Virus record (IMG/VR): IMGVR_UViG_3300020601_000064
Span: 1-27,377 of that record
Length of the DNA: 27,377 nt
Direction: 5' to 3' (one strand)
Origin: a virus
Shown here: in pieces, positions 8,206 to 15,391 of the stretch
How positions within the stretch are numbered: position 1 is the first letter of the stretch
How the letters are laid out: every line of letters starts with the position of its first letter
Made by a program: the position numbers and the translations under genes
Notes under the pieces: generated by a model
What the model was told of the DNA's origin: nothing
What the model saw: only the letters and a program-made list of their open reading frames with translations
Database searches by the model: none

Positions 8206-8571
8206 CTATGTAATCGTTATTGTAACTGTACCTACTGATCCAGTAGCCACTAAGTCGTTAGGGGTTAGACCAAACGGATCATTTCCGCCACCTACAGGGT
8301 TCCAACCCCATTGTATATCTCTACTACTATAAACTCCTGACGTACCTAAACTTCTATCTGGTCTAGGATTTCGTATTGCCTGTGGATCACTGACCGGAAA
8401 CTCACCTAGTTTAAGCTGTGGTTGACCCGGATTCCAACATTCGGGGCACGCTTTTATCTGCGTATCTCTGTCCTTAACAATTAAACTTTTTAACTCTTTT
8501 AGTTTGTACTGGAACCCACACACATCGCACATGGCGATGGCTTTCTTATCAGAAGCAAACCGCGTACCCAT
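8206..8571 (-). CDS. Zinc-ribbon virion-type protein with beta-repeat tail
   Basis: The 121-residue protein has two Cys pairs, CDVCG at about residues 15-19 and CPECW at about 42-46, spaced as in a zinc ribbon. A Pro-rich linker (IRNPRPDRS) follows, and the tail is DLVATGSVGTVTITIT. The zinc-ribbon half resembles a conserved marine-phage family located in neck gene clusters. The tail is a single copy of the repeat found nine times in the protein at 6197-6937, which suggests the two proteins touch each other or a common partner in the virion. It lies three bases from the upstream neck gene. Confidence 0.7.
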   Translation of the reverse strand: MGTRFASDKKAIAMCDVCGFQYKLKELKSLIVKDRDTQIKACPECWNPGQPQLKLGEFPVSDPQAIRNPRPDRSLGTSGVYSSRDIQWGWNPVGGGNDPFGLTPNDLVATGSVGTVTITIT

Positions 8572-8573
8572 TG

Positions 8574-9500
8574 TTAGATCCTACCTGCGCGAGGTACAAA
8601 CCTGATCGGGGCTTTTTCTCTGTCTTCTCCTGCCGCAAGTTCAAACTGTTCTTCGTACGCTGCTTTAAGCATAGGTACTCTTTCCATAAACTCAGGAACT
8701 TTCATAGCAATATGGTAGGCCAGACCCGCTACTAAACACGGAAAAAACCTAAAATTCATGTCGGCTGTCTCGATACCGTTACCTGCGTCTTGTACACGCC
8801 GCATACGCCAATAAATTATCTTGTAACTCTCAACATTGTCCGGGACGGGCCATACAGTTACCGAGGGGACTTGTTCCCAGTACGCTGGTATAGCGGTACC
8901 ACCCACGGTATGCGTCGCTGCTGTGGTGCCCTGCTGGCCTCTAAAGCAGTTCTGTAACACGTTACCGGTAATGTAACTGTAGTTAATAATCTCGTTCTCT
9001 AACTTGATAAACCCCGCAGGAGGTAGACCAGCCACCCCACTTAGCGTGATTGTCGTATCTGTGCTGGATGCGGTAGCAGCTAACGTAAGACCTGTCGGGT
9101 AAGTTTGCCCACTGTCCCTGTGCACGACGACTTGTATAGGACGAGCCTGTGTTATTTTGTTGGGTATTGACGAGTACGTACTGATACTAATCCGACTCAA
9201 TGTTAGGTCAGATTGCGTAGTCTGATTGTTCGCACCCGTCCGAATAGAGTGCTCCAGTAGGTCAATGGTGTCGTCCGGTAAAGCGTATGTAGACTGTCCT
9301 TGCACAAGATCCAGTGATCCCTGCTCGATAGTCCACATATTAATGCCGCGGTTTTGCCACTCAATCGTCATCAGATTCATAGAACGACGTGCAGTCTGTA
9401 GGTCATACCCAGACCGTAGCTCCCGCCCAGCGCGTTCCCACGCCTCTTCAGCGATGTCTGTGAACGGCATATTAAATGCTGTTGTGCCTGATGTAGCCAT
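8574..9500 (-). CDS. Neck/tail accessory protein with inserted beta domain
   Basis: A 308-residue protein. The N-terminal helices (FTDIAEEAWERAGRELRSG, ARRSMNLMTIEWQNRGINMW) and the segment QGSLDLVQGQSTYALPDDTID are typical of head-to-tail connector or tail accessory proteins of podoviruses, including the P22 gp4 and adaptor groups. Residues about 133-207 look like an inserted small beta domain (DTTITLSGVAGLPPAGFI, IINYSYITGNVLQNCFRGQQ). The C-terminal half returns to helices (LVAGLAYHIAMKVPEF). It probably forms a ring between portal and tail. It starts in a TAATG overlap with the small basic gene upstream. Family assignment is by pattern and context. Confidence 0.7.
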   Translation of the reverse strand: MATSGTTAFNMPFTDIAEEAWERAGRELRSGYDLQTARRSMNLMTIEWQNRGINMWTIEQGSLDLVQGQSTYALPDDTIDLLEHSIRTGANNQTTQSDLTLSRISISTYSSIPNKITQARPIQVVVHRDSGQTYPTGLTLAATASSTDTTITLSGVAGLPPAGFIKLENEIINYSYITGNVLQNCFRGQQGTTAATHTVGGTAIPAYWEQVPSVTVWPVPDNVESYKIIYWRMRRVQDAGNGIETADMNFRFFPCLVAGLAYHIAMKVPEFMERVPMLKAAYEEQFELAAGEDREKAPIRFVPRAGRI

Positions 9501-9682
9501 TATTTTTTCCAGCCGTTTCTAGCTTTTTCTTTAGCCTTCTTGGATAAATCCCCGTAGTGATACAGTTTTTTCGATGTTCTAGACATGTTTTTGCCTGTCA
9601 TCAACGTACCATCAGGGTGTTTGTGCATTCCACCTTTATGTTCTGCACCATCTTTGAAGTAATGTTTTACACCTTTAGCCAC
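9500..9682 (-). CDS. 60-residue basic protein (MAKGVKHYFKDG type), GTG start
   Basis: The frame opens with GTG at 9682 and reads (M)AKGVKHYFKDGAEHKGG, then HPDGTLMTGK and a Lys-rich helical C-terminus (DLSKKAKEKARNGWKK). This small basic protein type recurs in marine-phage neck clusters, as recalled from memory; its function is not known. It overlaps the preceding basic gene by eight bases and ends in a TAATG overlap with the neck protein, so its translation is tied to both neighbours. DNA binding or an assembly role is an inference from charge and position. Confidence 0.7.
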   Translation of the reverse strand: MAKGVKHYFKDGAEHKGGMHKHPDGTLMTGKNMSRTSKKLYHYGDLSKKAKEKARNGWKK

Positions 9683-9959
9683 TTCGTTTCTTCCTACGTA
9701 GCGGTGTTACACGCTTCGGTTTACCCGCTGGTTGACCCAGTTTCTTCTTCTGGGCTATCCGTTTGGTCTTCTCCGCTTTGGTCATTTCAGAAGACGTTTT
9801 AGGTGTCTTGGCAGATACCCGCTTTGTAGGTCTACAATACGGTGTACCACGCTTTTCACCCTTGGTTCGTCCACAGTCTTTACCGGTACGAACGTCCTTC
9901 CAGTCTTCTTTAAACCAACGTTTTAGGGCTGCACCCTTTGCGGTCTTTCTAACGGCCAC
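9675..9959 (-). CDS. Highly basic protein, DUF5872-like, GTG start
   Basis: From GTG at 9959 the protein has 94 residues: (M)AVRKTAKGAALKRWFKEDW, then CGRTKGEKRGTPYCRP with two Cys, TKRVSAKTPKTSSEM and a Lys/Arg-rich tail. This order matches the family I know as DUF5872, a short basic domain in phages and some eukaryotes and large viruses. I chose GTG at 9959 over a TTG at 10004 because GGGG lies at a good distance upstream, the family usually starts just before KTAKGAA, and the longer form would overlap the previous gene by 56 bases. Function unknown; the two Cys and strong charge suggest nucleic-acid contact. Confidence 0.72.
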   Translation of the reverse strand: MAVRKTAKGAALKRWFKEDWKDVRTGKDCGRTKGEKRGTPYCRPTKRVSAKTPKTSSEMTKAEKTKRIAQKKKLGQPAGKPKRVTPLRRKKRSG

Positions 9960-10107
9960 TCTTATTACCCCAGTTTTTAGCGCCTTTCTTGCGGCATTTC
10001 GCAATAGCGCCTGAAGCGTAGGCGGACGGAAAGACCTTATAACGTGACTTAACCTTGTTATAACACGCGTCTTTAACCGAACCGCCTTTTTTGTAGTAAC
10101 AGCGCAT
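9949..10107 (-). CDS. 52-residue basic protein starting MRCYYKKGG
   Basis: A short frame reading MRCYYKKGGSVKDACYNKVK, followed by a conserved-looking stretch (YKVFPSAYASGAIAKCRKKG) and ending NWGNKSGR. The middle is a motif I recall from many small marine-phage proteins. The ATG overlaps the stop of the upstream gene as TAATG, and the frame fully accounts for the gap left between its neighbours. Its N-terminus MR-x-YYK-x-GG is shared with the protein at 10814-11107, although the rest differs. Three Cys and many Lys/Arg are present. Role unknown; part of the basic-protein cluster. Confidence 0.75.
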   Translation of the reverse strand: MRCYYKKGGSVKDACYNKVKSRYKVFPSAYASGAIAKCRKKGAKNWGNKSGR

Positions 10108-10814
10108 TAGCTACCTTTCATACTTACCATTTTGGCTTTACGAACGCCTTTGGTAGCACAACCCGCTCCACGGACTTTTCCACCAGACTTGTAGATTTTA
10201 CCGCCAGCTTTTCTACCACCACCGCCTCTGCGACCAGCACCACCTGCTGCTCTGCGTCTAGCTCTAGCGGCTGCTTGGCGTCTTTGCTCAGAAGTAGGTT
10301 CACTAATGCGTTGTGGCCCCATAGAACCAGTCCTAGGCATACCTGCATCGGGAGCACTCATGAGCATTTCACCGCCCATAACACCAGCGCGTGGGTTAGC
10401 CATACCAACAGGCATACGCCCACCAGCTTGAAATTTCATGGCCTTGTCACCAGCAAACTTACGTCCGCCCATTGACTTCTCCATGCCTTCACTCTCATCA
10501 CGACGAGATTTCATGGATTGTTTTTTCTTACCGTTTTTAGCGCCCATAGAATCATCTAGGCGAGCGTTATATCCTTGCTTCTTCATGTTCGTTACACCAC
10601 CTTCGTTTAGTTTTTTTACTCCACGACCCTTTAAAATGTCGGCTTGCGTAACCTTACCGTCGCCAGTTAGGTCAGGAAAACCACCAGATTTATACTTCTT
10701 CATCTTCATGAATTTCTTTCCAACATTTTTTGGGACACCTACTTTTTTAGCGAATTTAGGGTTGTTAGCTACCGCCGCCATAAACCGCTGTTGTTTTCTA
10801 GATTTAGCAGGCAT
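10107..10814 (-). CDS. Large basic modular protein with EF-hand-like loop
   Basis: I place the start at ATG 10814 (MPAKSRKQQRFMAAVANN) because it forms a TAATG overlap with the upstream stop; a start two codons earlier is possible. The 235-residue protein is strongly basic. In order: SRKQQRFMAAV start; Lys-rich helix; YKSGGFPDLTGDGKVTQADI, where D48, T50, D52, K54, T56 and D59 fit an EF-hand/dockerin-type calcium loop; Met/Gly-rich linker; Arg/Gly tract around residues 178-203; and a C-terminal KVRGAGCATKGVRKAKMV. The same RGAG-x-ATKG motif ends the 57-residue protein at 8022-8195. It may be an internal head protein or DNA-condensing factor; no known full-length family recognised. Confidence 0.72.
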   Translation of the reverse strand: MPAKSRKQQRFMAAVANNPKFAKKVGVPKNVGKKFMKMKKYKSGGFPDLTGDGKVTQADILKGRGVKKLNEGGVTNMKKQGYNARLDDSMGAKNGKKKQSMKSRRDESEGMEKSMGGRKFAGDKAMKFQAGGRMPVGMANPRAGVMGGEMLMSAPDAGMPRTGSMGPQRISEPTSEQRRQAAARARRRAAGGAGRRGGGGRKAGGKIYKSGGKVRGAGCATKGVRKAKMVSMKGS

Positions 10815-11107
10815 TACCACTTCACCTTATCAGCCCAATACGCAGCAGAACTCTTGCCTTTAGCAATGTTTCTACCATGTCTGGATTTAAAAGACTTGCG
10901 TTTCGCCTTCATACGTGCAGATTCACCCTTTTTAGGTTTACCCGCAGTACTAGCACCTTGTTCTCCAAACCTAATAATTTTCTCTTTACCACCCTCGCAT
11001 GCCTTTACAACATGCGATTTTTTAGGGTGGTTAGGAGTTCGGCGGGGCTTATTACAAGCCATACCTTTCTTATTTATTTGACCACCCGCTTTGTAGTAGG
11101 CACGCAT
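10814..11107 (-). CDS. Basic conserved protein (HVVKACEGGKEKIIRFGEQG family)
   Basis: The 97-residue protein starts MRAYYKAGGQINKKG and then carries a very well conserved domain: KKSHVVKACEGGKEKIIRFG, GASTAGKPKKGESARMKAKR and IAKGKSSAAYWADKVKW. I recognise this domain (DUF6321-like) from phages and a few eukaryotic or large-virus genomes; it has no assigned function that I know. The MR-x-YYK-x-GG start is shared with the protein at 9949-10107, as if a common N-terminal tag had been joined to different domains. It leads the run of five overlapping basic genes and ends in TAATG with the next. DNA or RNA binding is plausible from charge. Confidence 0.75.
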   Translation of the reverse strand: MRAYYKAGGQINKKGMACNKPRRTPNHPKKSHVVKACEGGKEKIIRFGEQGASTAGKPKKGESARMKAKRKSFKSRHGRNIAKGKSSAAYWADKVKW

Positions 11108-11112
11108 CTGCG

Positions 11113-11388
11113 TTACCTATAGAAAACAGTCGCTGCTGTACAAGCAGTAAAGGTCGAAACGTAAACGTCATCAGGACATCGGATACCATCATCGGGGATA
11201 TTGACCGAATGCGTAGAACTTGCACTGAAGTCTAGATCTAACACTGTATTCCCACCGTTACCATCAGTGACAGTAATACGAGGAGAACCAGTAGTAGTCA
11301 GGACTTGAATCTGCGTAATACGCGCAGGGCCAACACCTAATGATCCGGTTCCTGTAATCCGTTTTGATTGGATATCAGAACTAGACAT
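11113..11388 (-). CDS. Small beta-rich virion protein
   Basis: A 91-residue protein reading MSSSDIQSKRITGTGSLGVG, then PARITQIQVLTTTGSPRITV and alternating hydrophobic/polar strands ending in FTACTAATVFYR. The composition (Gly, Thr, Ser, Val) suggests a small beta sandwich. It lies between a decoration-like protein and the basic cluster and has an AGGGAGTAGGTA leader. A decoration or neck-plug role is a guess from position; the family is not one I can name. Confidence 0.6.
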   Translation of the reverse strand: MSSSDIQSKRITGTGSLGVGPARITQIQVLTTTGSPRITVTDGNGGNTVLDLDFSASSTHSVNIPDDGIRCPDDVYVSTFTACTAATVFYR

Positions 11389-11398
11389 TACCTACTCC

Positions 11399-11869
11399 CT
11401 ATGGCTGTACCGCAGTGTTGTAGGCTTGTGCGTACAGAATCGTGATAACTGCTTCCCCAGCGGTGGTTGCTGCACTGTTAGTAACCGTCAATTTAAGATC
11501 AGCCGTACCAGTGTTTGCCCATGCGTTCGTGCCACCACCTTGAGTAGTAACAGTCTTTAGGCCAGCAGTTGTACCGCTTGCAAGGGTGTTCAGAATAGTA
11601 GTCGCTCCACCAACAGTATCACCAACACTAATGTTGGTAGTAGCGTTAGCTGCTGTAGCTAAATCTACAACTACGTCGATAATTTTAGAGTTTGCAGGAA
11701 TAACCATGTCAGTTGATCCTGCTGCAATAGCGCCACCGGAAAGATCCATTGTGTGCGTCTGCATCATGACAACATAGCCAACGTTGGCTACATCACTACC
11801 TAACGTAGTTCCTACAGTGTTGCGGATGTTACCAGCCCGGATTGGGCCAGAAAAAGTTGTGGTACCCAT
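11399..11869 (-). CDS. Decoration-like head protein (GTTTFSGPIRAG type)
   Basis: The 156-residue product starts MGTTTFSGPIRAGNIRNTVG and is low in charge, with Ala/Thr/Gly-rich beta strands (MVIPANSKIIDVVVDLATAA, LKLTVTNSAATTAGEAVITI). This start is one I associate with structural proteins encoded next to capsid genes in marine phages. It follows the capsid terminator and has its own strong AGGAGATT leader. It probably decorates the capsid surface or forms a beta-rich tail/neck element. The exact role is not shown by the sequence. Confidence 0.65.
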   Translation of the reverse strand: MGTTTFSGPIRAGNIRNTVGTTLGSDVANVGYVVMMQTHTMDLSGGAIAAGSTDMVIPANSKIIDVVVDLATAANATTNISVGDTVGGATTILNTLASGTTAGLKTVTTQGGGTNAWANTGTADLKLTVTNSAATTAGEAVITILYAQAYNTAVQP

Positions 11870-11928
11870 TGTAATCTCCTGTCTTGGGTTAAGTCTGCTT
11901 TCGCAGTCAGGACTTACTTTATACTACA

Positions 11929-11956
11929 GAAAAAAGAAAGGGGCAACATGTGCCCC
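11929..11956 (-). terminator. Intrinsic terminator after the major capsid gene
   Basis: On the reverse strand GGGGCA-CATGT-TGCCCC forms a six-base-pair GC-rich stem (11956-11940) with a five-base loop, followed at once by the T-rich run TTTCTTTTTT. This is a classical rho-independent terminator 18 bases after the capsid stop. A second small hairpin with a GAAA tetraloop (CTGC/GCAG, 11895-11906) lies between it and the next gene. Genes beyond must be reached by read-through or antitermination, or from a promoter I did not see. Confidence 0.85.
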
Positions 11957-11973
11957 CTCTTATGTACCCGCGT

Positions 11974-12882
11974 TTATGCGCCGGGAGAACCAAAGATTCC
12001 GAGTGGGTCAGAAACCCCAAAGGAATATCGCTCTCTAGCTTTGTAGCGCGAGTTGCCAGTATCGAAATCAGCATCCATAGACGTTGACATCGGAGTACGG
12101 ACAAAGTGCTTCAAACCGTTAGGTACGTCAGTCATTAAGAACCACGCATCTGGGTCAGTCAGATAGTGGTTAACTGCGTATCCTTCAGGGATAGAGCCGT
12201 TGTTACGGAGTGCGTTGATATCGTTATCCGCAGTACCAACACGTCCTTCAGTTTCTAACAAACGAGTTGCTACGAACTGGAGGTTGGGTGGGATAATCAG
12301 CTTGCGAGGCTTCGCAGCGATCAACAGGCTTCGCTCATCAGTCCAACCAGCAATCTGAATAACAGCCGCTTCCAAAGAAGTTTCGTTAAGATCAGCCGCT
12401 ACAGCGGGACGGTTTGAGTTAGTGCCACCAGATACAAGTGGGTGTGCCGTTGAGCAAAGCGTTTGGCCGTCACCGTAAGTGGTTCCAGCAGCAAAAGCGT
12501 TGTTCAAGATGGTAGCACCTTTAACTTGCTTGGTGTATGCCATAGCACGGGCGAGAGCCTTGGTATAACGAGCAGACAGTGAGTCATACAAGTTATCTTC
12601 GATAGCTTCTTCAGTAATACTGAAGCCCATCGCAATCGTCTCGTGCGTGTAGCGTGCACTCCATGCTTCCTGTGCATTGTCATATTCGATGGCAGAACCT
12701 TCGTTTTTGACGGGTGCGGCAGAGAAGCCGGACAGTTTAGTTTCTTCCTCAAAAGAGCGATCAGAAGATTCTGTTTCAAAAATCTCCTTCGTCTCTTCAC
12801 CGTACTTCGCATACTCTAAACCAAATAGAGCGTTCAGACCGGGGAGGAGTTCTTTCAGTAATTGGGCGCGTGAAATTGCCAT
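11974..12882 (-). CDS. Major capsid protein (Mu gpT-like, HK97 fold expected)
   Basis: A 302-residue protein with a helical start (MAISRAQLLKELLPGLNALF), an acidic stretch ETESSDRSFEEETKLSGFSA, then ARYTHETIAMGFSITEEAIE and QVKGATILNNAF with the LCSTAHPLVSGGT loop, and RKLIIPPNLQFVATRLLETE near the C-terminal half. This set of motifs matches the Mu gpT-like major head subunits found in many uncultured marine phages; such proteins have the HK97 fold and build the icosahedral shell. It lies downstream of scaffold and decoration genes and just before a strong terminator, and has an AAGGAGT leader 14 bases after the previous gene. That suggests high expression. Confidence 0.88.
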   Translation of the reverse strand: MAISRAQLLKELLPGLNALFGLEYAKYGEETKEIFETESSDRSFEEETKLSGFSAAPVKNEGSAIEYDNAQEAWSARYTHETIAMGFSITEEAIEDNLYDSLSARYTKALARAMAYTKQVKGATILNNAFAAGTTYGDGQTLCSTAHPLVSGGTNSNRPAVAADLNETSLEAAVIQIAGWTDERSLLIAAKPRKLIIPPNLQFVATRLLETEGRVGTADNDINALRNNGSIPEGYAVNHYLTDPDAWFLMTDVPNGLKHFVRTPMSTSMDADFDTGNSRYKARERYSFGVSDPLGIFGSPGA

Positions 12883-12895
12883 GTTATACTACTCC

Positions 12896-13495
12896 TTATA
12901 CGCCAGTTGCGTTTTGATACTGGTGCATACCCCAGTTCCACTTCACGATAACCTCTACGAAGGCATCAGCGCCAGTAGCCGTTTCGGGCACAACGTCAAT
13001 GATTCGGATAGGCTGCGTAGCAGTGGTAGCTGTAGTAGAGCTGATAGAGATTTTAGAATCCCCAGTAGCAGTACTTCCAGCGGTCTGGATGAGCACAGAG
13101 TTATTACCTACAGCAGTTCGACCTACTGAAGCGATGTTTGCAGTGCCAGCAGCGGTTACTGCGACCTTGAACAACGCGTCGGGATCGTCTACAACGTAGG
13201 CAACGATATCACTAGCAACGGTGCCAGTGGGATAGTACTGACTGAACAATTGATACCCAAGCGCAGGGCTTGTGTAAGAACAGCCAACGAAAACGCCAAC
13301 GGGGGTGGCCGTAGCAGTACCAGTGTCTTTTTCGATAGTACCGTCATTGATTAGCTTTACAACATCACCGTTGAAGATGTTTGCTGCATAGCCAGAAGCA
13401 ATGGGGAACAGTCGAGTAGCACCAGCAAATACCCTTCCACCGACCAAGTTGACCGGCTTCAGCCCGTAAGGGGCTGATACAGTTGGATAAGCCAT
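12896..13495 (-). CDS. Capsid-associated (decoration-type) protein
   Basis: The 199-residue protein begins MAYPTVSAPYGLKPVNLVGG and has a beta-rich first half (FNGDVVKLINDGTIEKDTGT, PVGVFVGCSYTSP) and a Thr/Ala/Ser-rich second half ending in a tail with Trp and His (VKWNWGMHQYQNATGV). Proteins with this start are regularly encoded immediately upstream of the capsid gene in marine phages. The first half resembles decoration or capsid-stabilising proteins. Its likely place is the outer capsid surface. It shares the transcript with the capsid gene. Confidence 0.65.
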   Translation of the reverse strand: MAYPTVSAPYGLKPVNLVGGRVFAGATRLFPIASGYAANIFNGDVVKLINDGTIEKDTGTATATPVGVFVGCSYTSPALGYQLFSQYYPTGTVASDIVAYVVDDPDALFKVAVTAAGTANIASVGRTAVGNNSVLIQTAGSTATGDSKISISSTTATTATQPIRIIDVVPETATGADAFVEVIVKWNWGMHQYQNATGV

Positions 13496-13517
13496 TAGAG
13501 ACTCCTCAAATTAAAGT

Positions 13518-13967
13518 TTATGTTCCTTTACCAAAAGTAACCTTTGTCTTCCGCTCGTTAAATAGCGGCATACGCGGGTCGTTCTCTCGCATGAGGTTAT
13601 TATCCACTGAATGAATCTGAGCATCATTTTGTTGTTCATAATGCGCGTTTCGTTCCTGCGATAATTCTGAAGGAGCTTTACATAACATCAAACCACCAAT
13701 TACAACGTTATCTTTGAATCGCTCGTTTTCCACGGTGACCATTGTAATTTCTGGGTGATCTTCTGCTCTGACAGGCTCCCAACCTTCACGGAGCTTAGAA
13801 GAAACGTTAGTGGCATCAACTTGCCCTTGAGTGCTTACACGTACCCATTTAAACTCGTACCCGTCTTCAGGGGTAGGTGAAGGTAAAACTTCTGGCCTCT
13901 TCCATGCCTGTCTACGAGTAGTCTTTTCGCGGGTAGTTTGCTCTCTATCTAGTCTATTTTGAGCCAT
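13518..13967 (-). CDS. Conserved head-region protein, function unknown
   Basis: A 149-residue protein with a basic N-terminus (DREQTTREKTTRRQAWKRPE), a central segment FKWVRVSTQGQVDATNVSSK-LREGWEPV, and a C-terminal part with SVDNNLMRENDPRMPLFNER. I recall this arrangement as a conserved family located between scaffold and capsid genes in uncultured marine phages. No catalytic motif is visible. The start overlaps the scaffold stop as TAATG, so translation is coupled to scaffold. A vertex, internal scaffold partner or head-completion role is possible. Confidence 0.65.
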   Translation of the reverse strand: MAQNRLDREQTTREKTTRRQAWKRPEVLPSPTPEDGYEFKWVRVSTQGQVDATNVSSKLREGWEPVRAEDHPEITMVTVENERFKDNVVIGGLMLCKAPSELSQERNAHYEQQNDAQIHSVDNNLMRENDPRMPLFNERKTKVTFGKGT

Positions 13968-14989
13968 TATTGTTTCCTCATGTCTATAGCAACCTGTTTG
14001 GCGTATTGTTCTGGTGTAAGACCTAACCGTTTAGCGACGGCAACTTGTGTTTGCGTTAACCTAATTTTCTTAGGGGCTGTGCTCCGCGTTGCGGGTGCAA
14101 CCACATTTGCTTTTCGCTTAGGCTTTTCGGCCTCTATTTCACCAACATCCTCGAAATTATCGGGGAATACTTGTCGCATACGAGAATCAATTTTCTCGTA
14201 GTATTCTTCAGTTTGAGGGTTAACACCCTCTTTGACAAGTTTATTATGCAACCCCAGCGCAAAACTTGTCATTTCGTCGTCTTGTCCGAACCACGTATTG
14301 GACGCTGCCCAATCGTTAGCCCGGTCATCAACAATAGGTGCTGGGGCGGATTGTTCTTCTATTCGTTGTGTTTGTACCTCAGTTTCCACTGGTTGTAAAG
14401 GTTCGGCACGTAAGTTATCTAAACGGTCAGCCTTTATTTTAGCGTTAGTTAGTTTCTCTTGTGCTTCTACCAACTTATCAGCATCACCTGCTTCATACGC
14501 CTGTTTGTAAGCACGTTTAGCAAGAATCATCTCACCAGCAGCGGTACGTTTAGCTTGTTCTAATAAAGCTTCCTGATTCTGACTAACAGTACCTTTAAGT
14601 TTTTTGTTTTCTTCAACCAGTTGTTGAGCCAATCGTTCCAGCTCTTGACGTTCACGTAACGCTGCTTCTTTAGCCCTACGTTCATCATGATAACCTTTAC
14701 TAAAATGACGGATTCGGTTTTGTACTTTATCAGAGTACTCTGCAAGCTCCTCGTCAGTAACTTCCGCTGGTGGTTCAGCAGGCTTACGGTTTCGGTCAGC
14801 TTTTGGTGTGTCATCAACAATTTCGACTTCGAGATCATCTTCTACCGCTTCCTCAACTACGGGTTCAGGTTCAGTTTGTGGTTTACCCGACAAATCGATT
14901 TCGGTAGCACTTGAATCTTCAATTTCGATGTCCGTGCTAGTTTCTTCGTCTTCGTGGGGGAAACTAAATTCTACTTTTTGAAATGGCAT
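13967..14989 (-). CDS. Scaffolding protein
   Basis: The 340-residue protein is highly charged and mostly helical. It has an acidic, Pro/Glu-rich N-terminal third (residues 1-80), a long Glu/Lys/Arg/Gln-rich coiled coil (about 85-215; ERLAQQLVEENKKLK), a linker, and a basic helical C-terminus (KKIRLTQTQVAVAKRLGLTP). This is the usual plan of phage scaffolds, whose basic C-terminal helices bind the capsid subunit and guide shell assembly. It sits between portal/co-chaperonin and capsid genes, which fits. No protease domain is visible within it. Confidence 0.82.
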   Translation of the reverse strand: MPFQKVEFSFPHEDEETSTDIEIEDSSATEIDLSGKPQTEPEPVVEEAVEDDLEVEIVDDTPKADRNRKPAEPPAEVTDEELAEYSDKVQNRIRHFSKGYHDERRAKEAALRERQELERLAQQLVEENKKLKGTVSQNQEALLEQAKRTAAGEMILAKRAYKQAYEAGDADKLVEAQEKLTNAKIKADRLDNLRAEPLQPVETEVQTQRIEEQSAPAPIVDDRANDWAASNTWFGQDDEMTSFALGLHNKLVKEGVNPQTEEYYEKIDSRMRQVFPDNFEDVGEIEAEKPKRKANVVAPATRSTAPKKIRLTQTQVAVAKRLGLTPEQYAKQVAIDMRKQ

Positions 14990-14998
14990 GGTTACCTC

Positions 14999-15391
14999 CT
15001 ATGCGCGTGTGATACCACGGGGGTCGGCCACAATAGCCTCGATAGAATCATCATTCATTAAACGATATTCAACCCCACCAACTTTAAACCGAGTGCCCGT
15101 ATTCATACGGAACATCACATAATCCCCCGGCTTACACCACGGGCCTGTCGGGAACCGATCCTCGTCAGAATAGGCTTGCTCGCCCATATCCAACACCAAA
15201 CCGATTATCGACATAATGTGTTCTTGGCTTATTGTGTTTGAAGATTTAAGCAGTCCGGTATCCCCGAACGTCTCTTCAACTTGTGGTAACGCGACCAACA
15301 CCCTATAACCTACGGGTTTAGGTAGCTGCGCCTCTATCTCTTCTTGCGTTAGCATGTCTTCAGGGGCTAACGTTTTTATTGCTTCACTCAT
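14999..15391 (-). CDS. Phage-encoded GroES-like co-chaperonin
   Basis: The 130-residue protein has the Cpn10 pattern: PVGYRVLVALPQ at residues 26-37, a polar flexible stretch at about 43-58 where GroES has its mobile loop, GLVLDMG at 64-70 (GroES GEVLAVG), CKPGDYVMF at 86-94 (GroES VKVGDIVIF) and YRLMNDDSIEAIV at 109-121 (GroES ESDILAIV). T4 gp31 is the known precedent: it replaces host GroES so that GroEL can fold a capsid protein too large or unusual for the host lid. Position between portal and scaffold suggests capsid folding. The N-terminal 22 residues are extra compared with GroES. It overlaps the upstream gene by eight bases. Confidence 0.85.
   Translation of the reverse strand: MSEAIKTLAPEDMLTQEEIEAQLPKPVGYRVLVALPQVEETFGDTGLLKSSNTISQEHIMSIIGLVLDMGEQAYSDEDRFPTGPWCKPGDYVMFRMNTGTRFKVGGVEYRLMNDDSIEAIVADPRGITRA

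Noticed and set aside
10438-10863. Plus-strand 141-codon frame opposite the basic-protein cluster
   Set aside because: It is antisense to two overlapping genes with recognisable products and is Phe/Ser/Pro-rich as expected of the complement of Lys/Gly codons.
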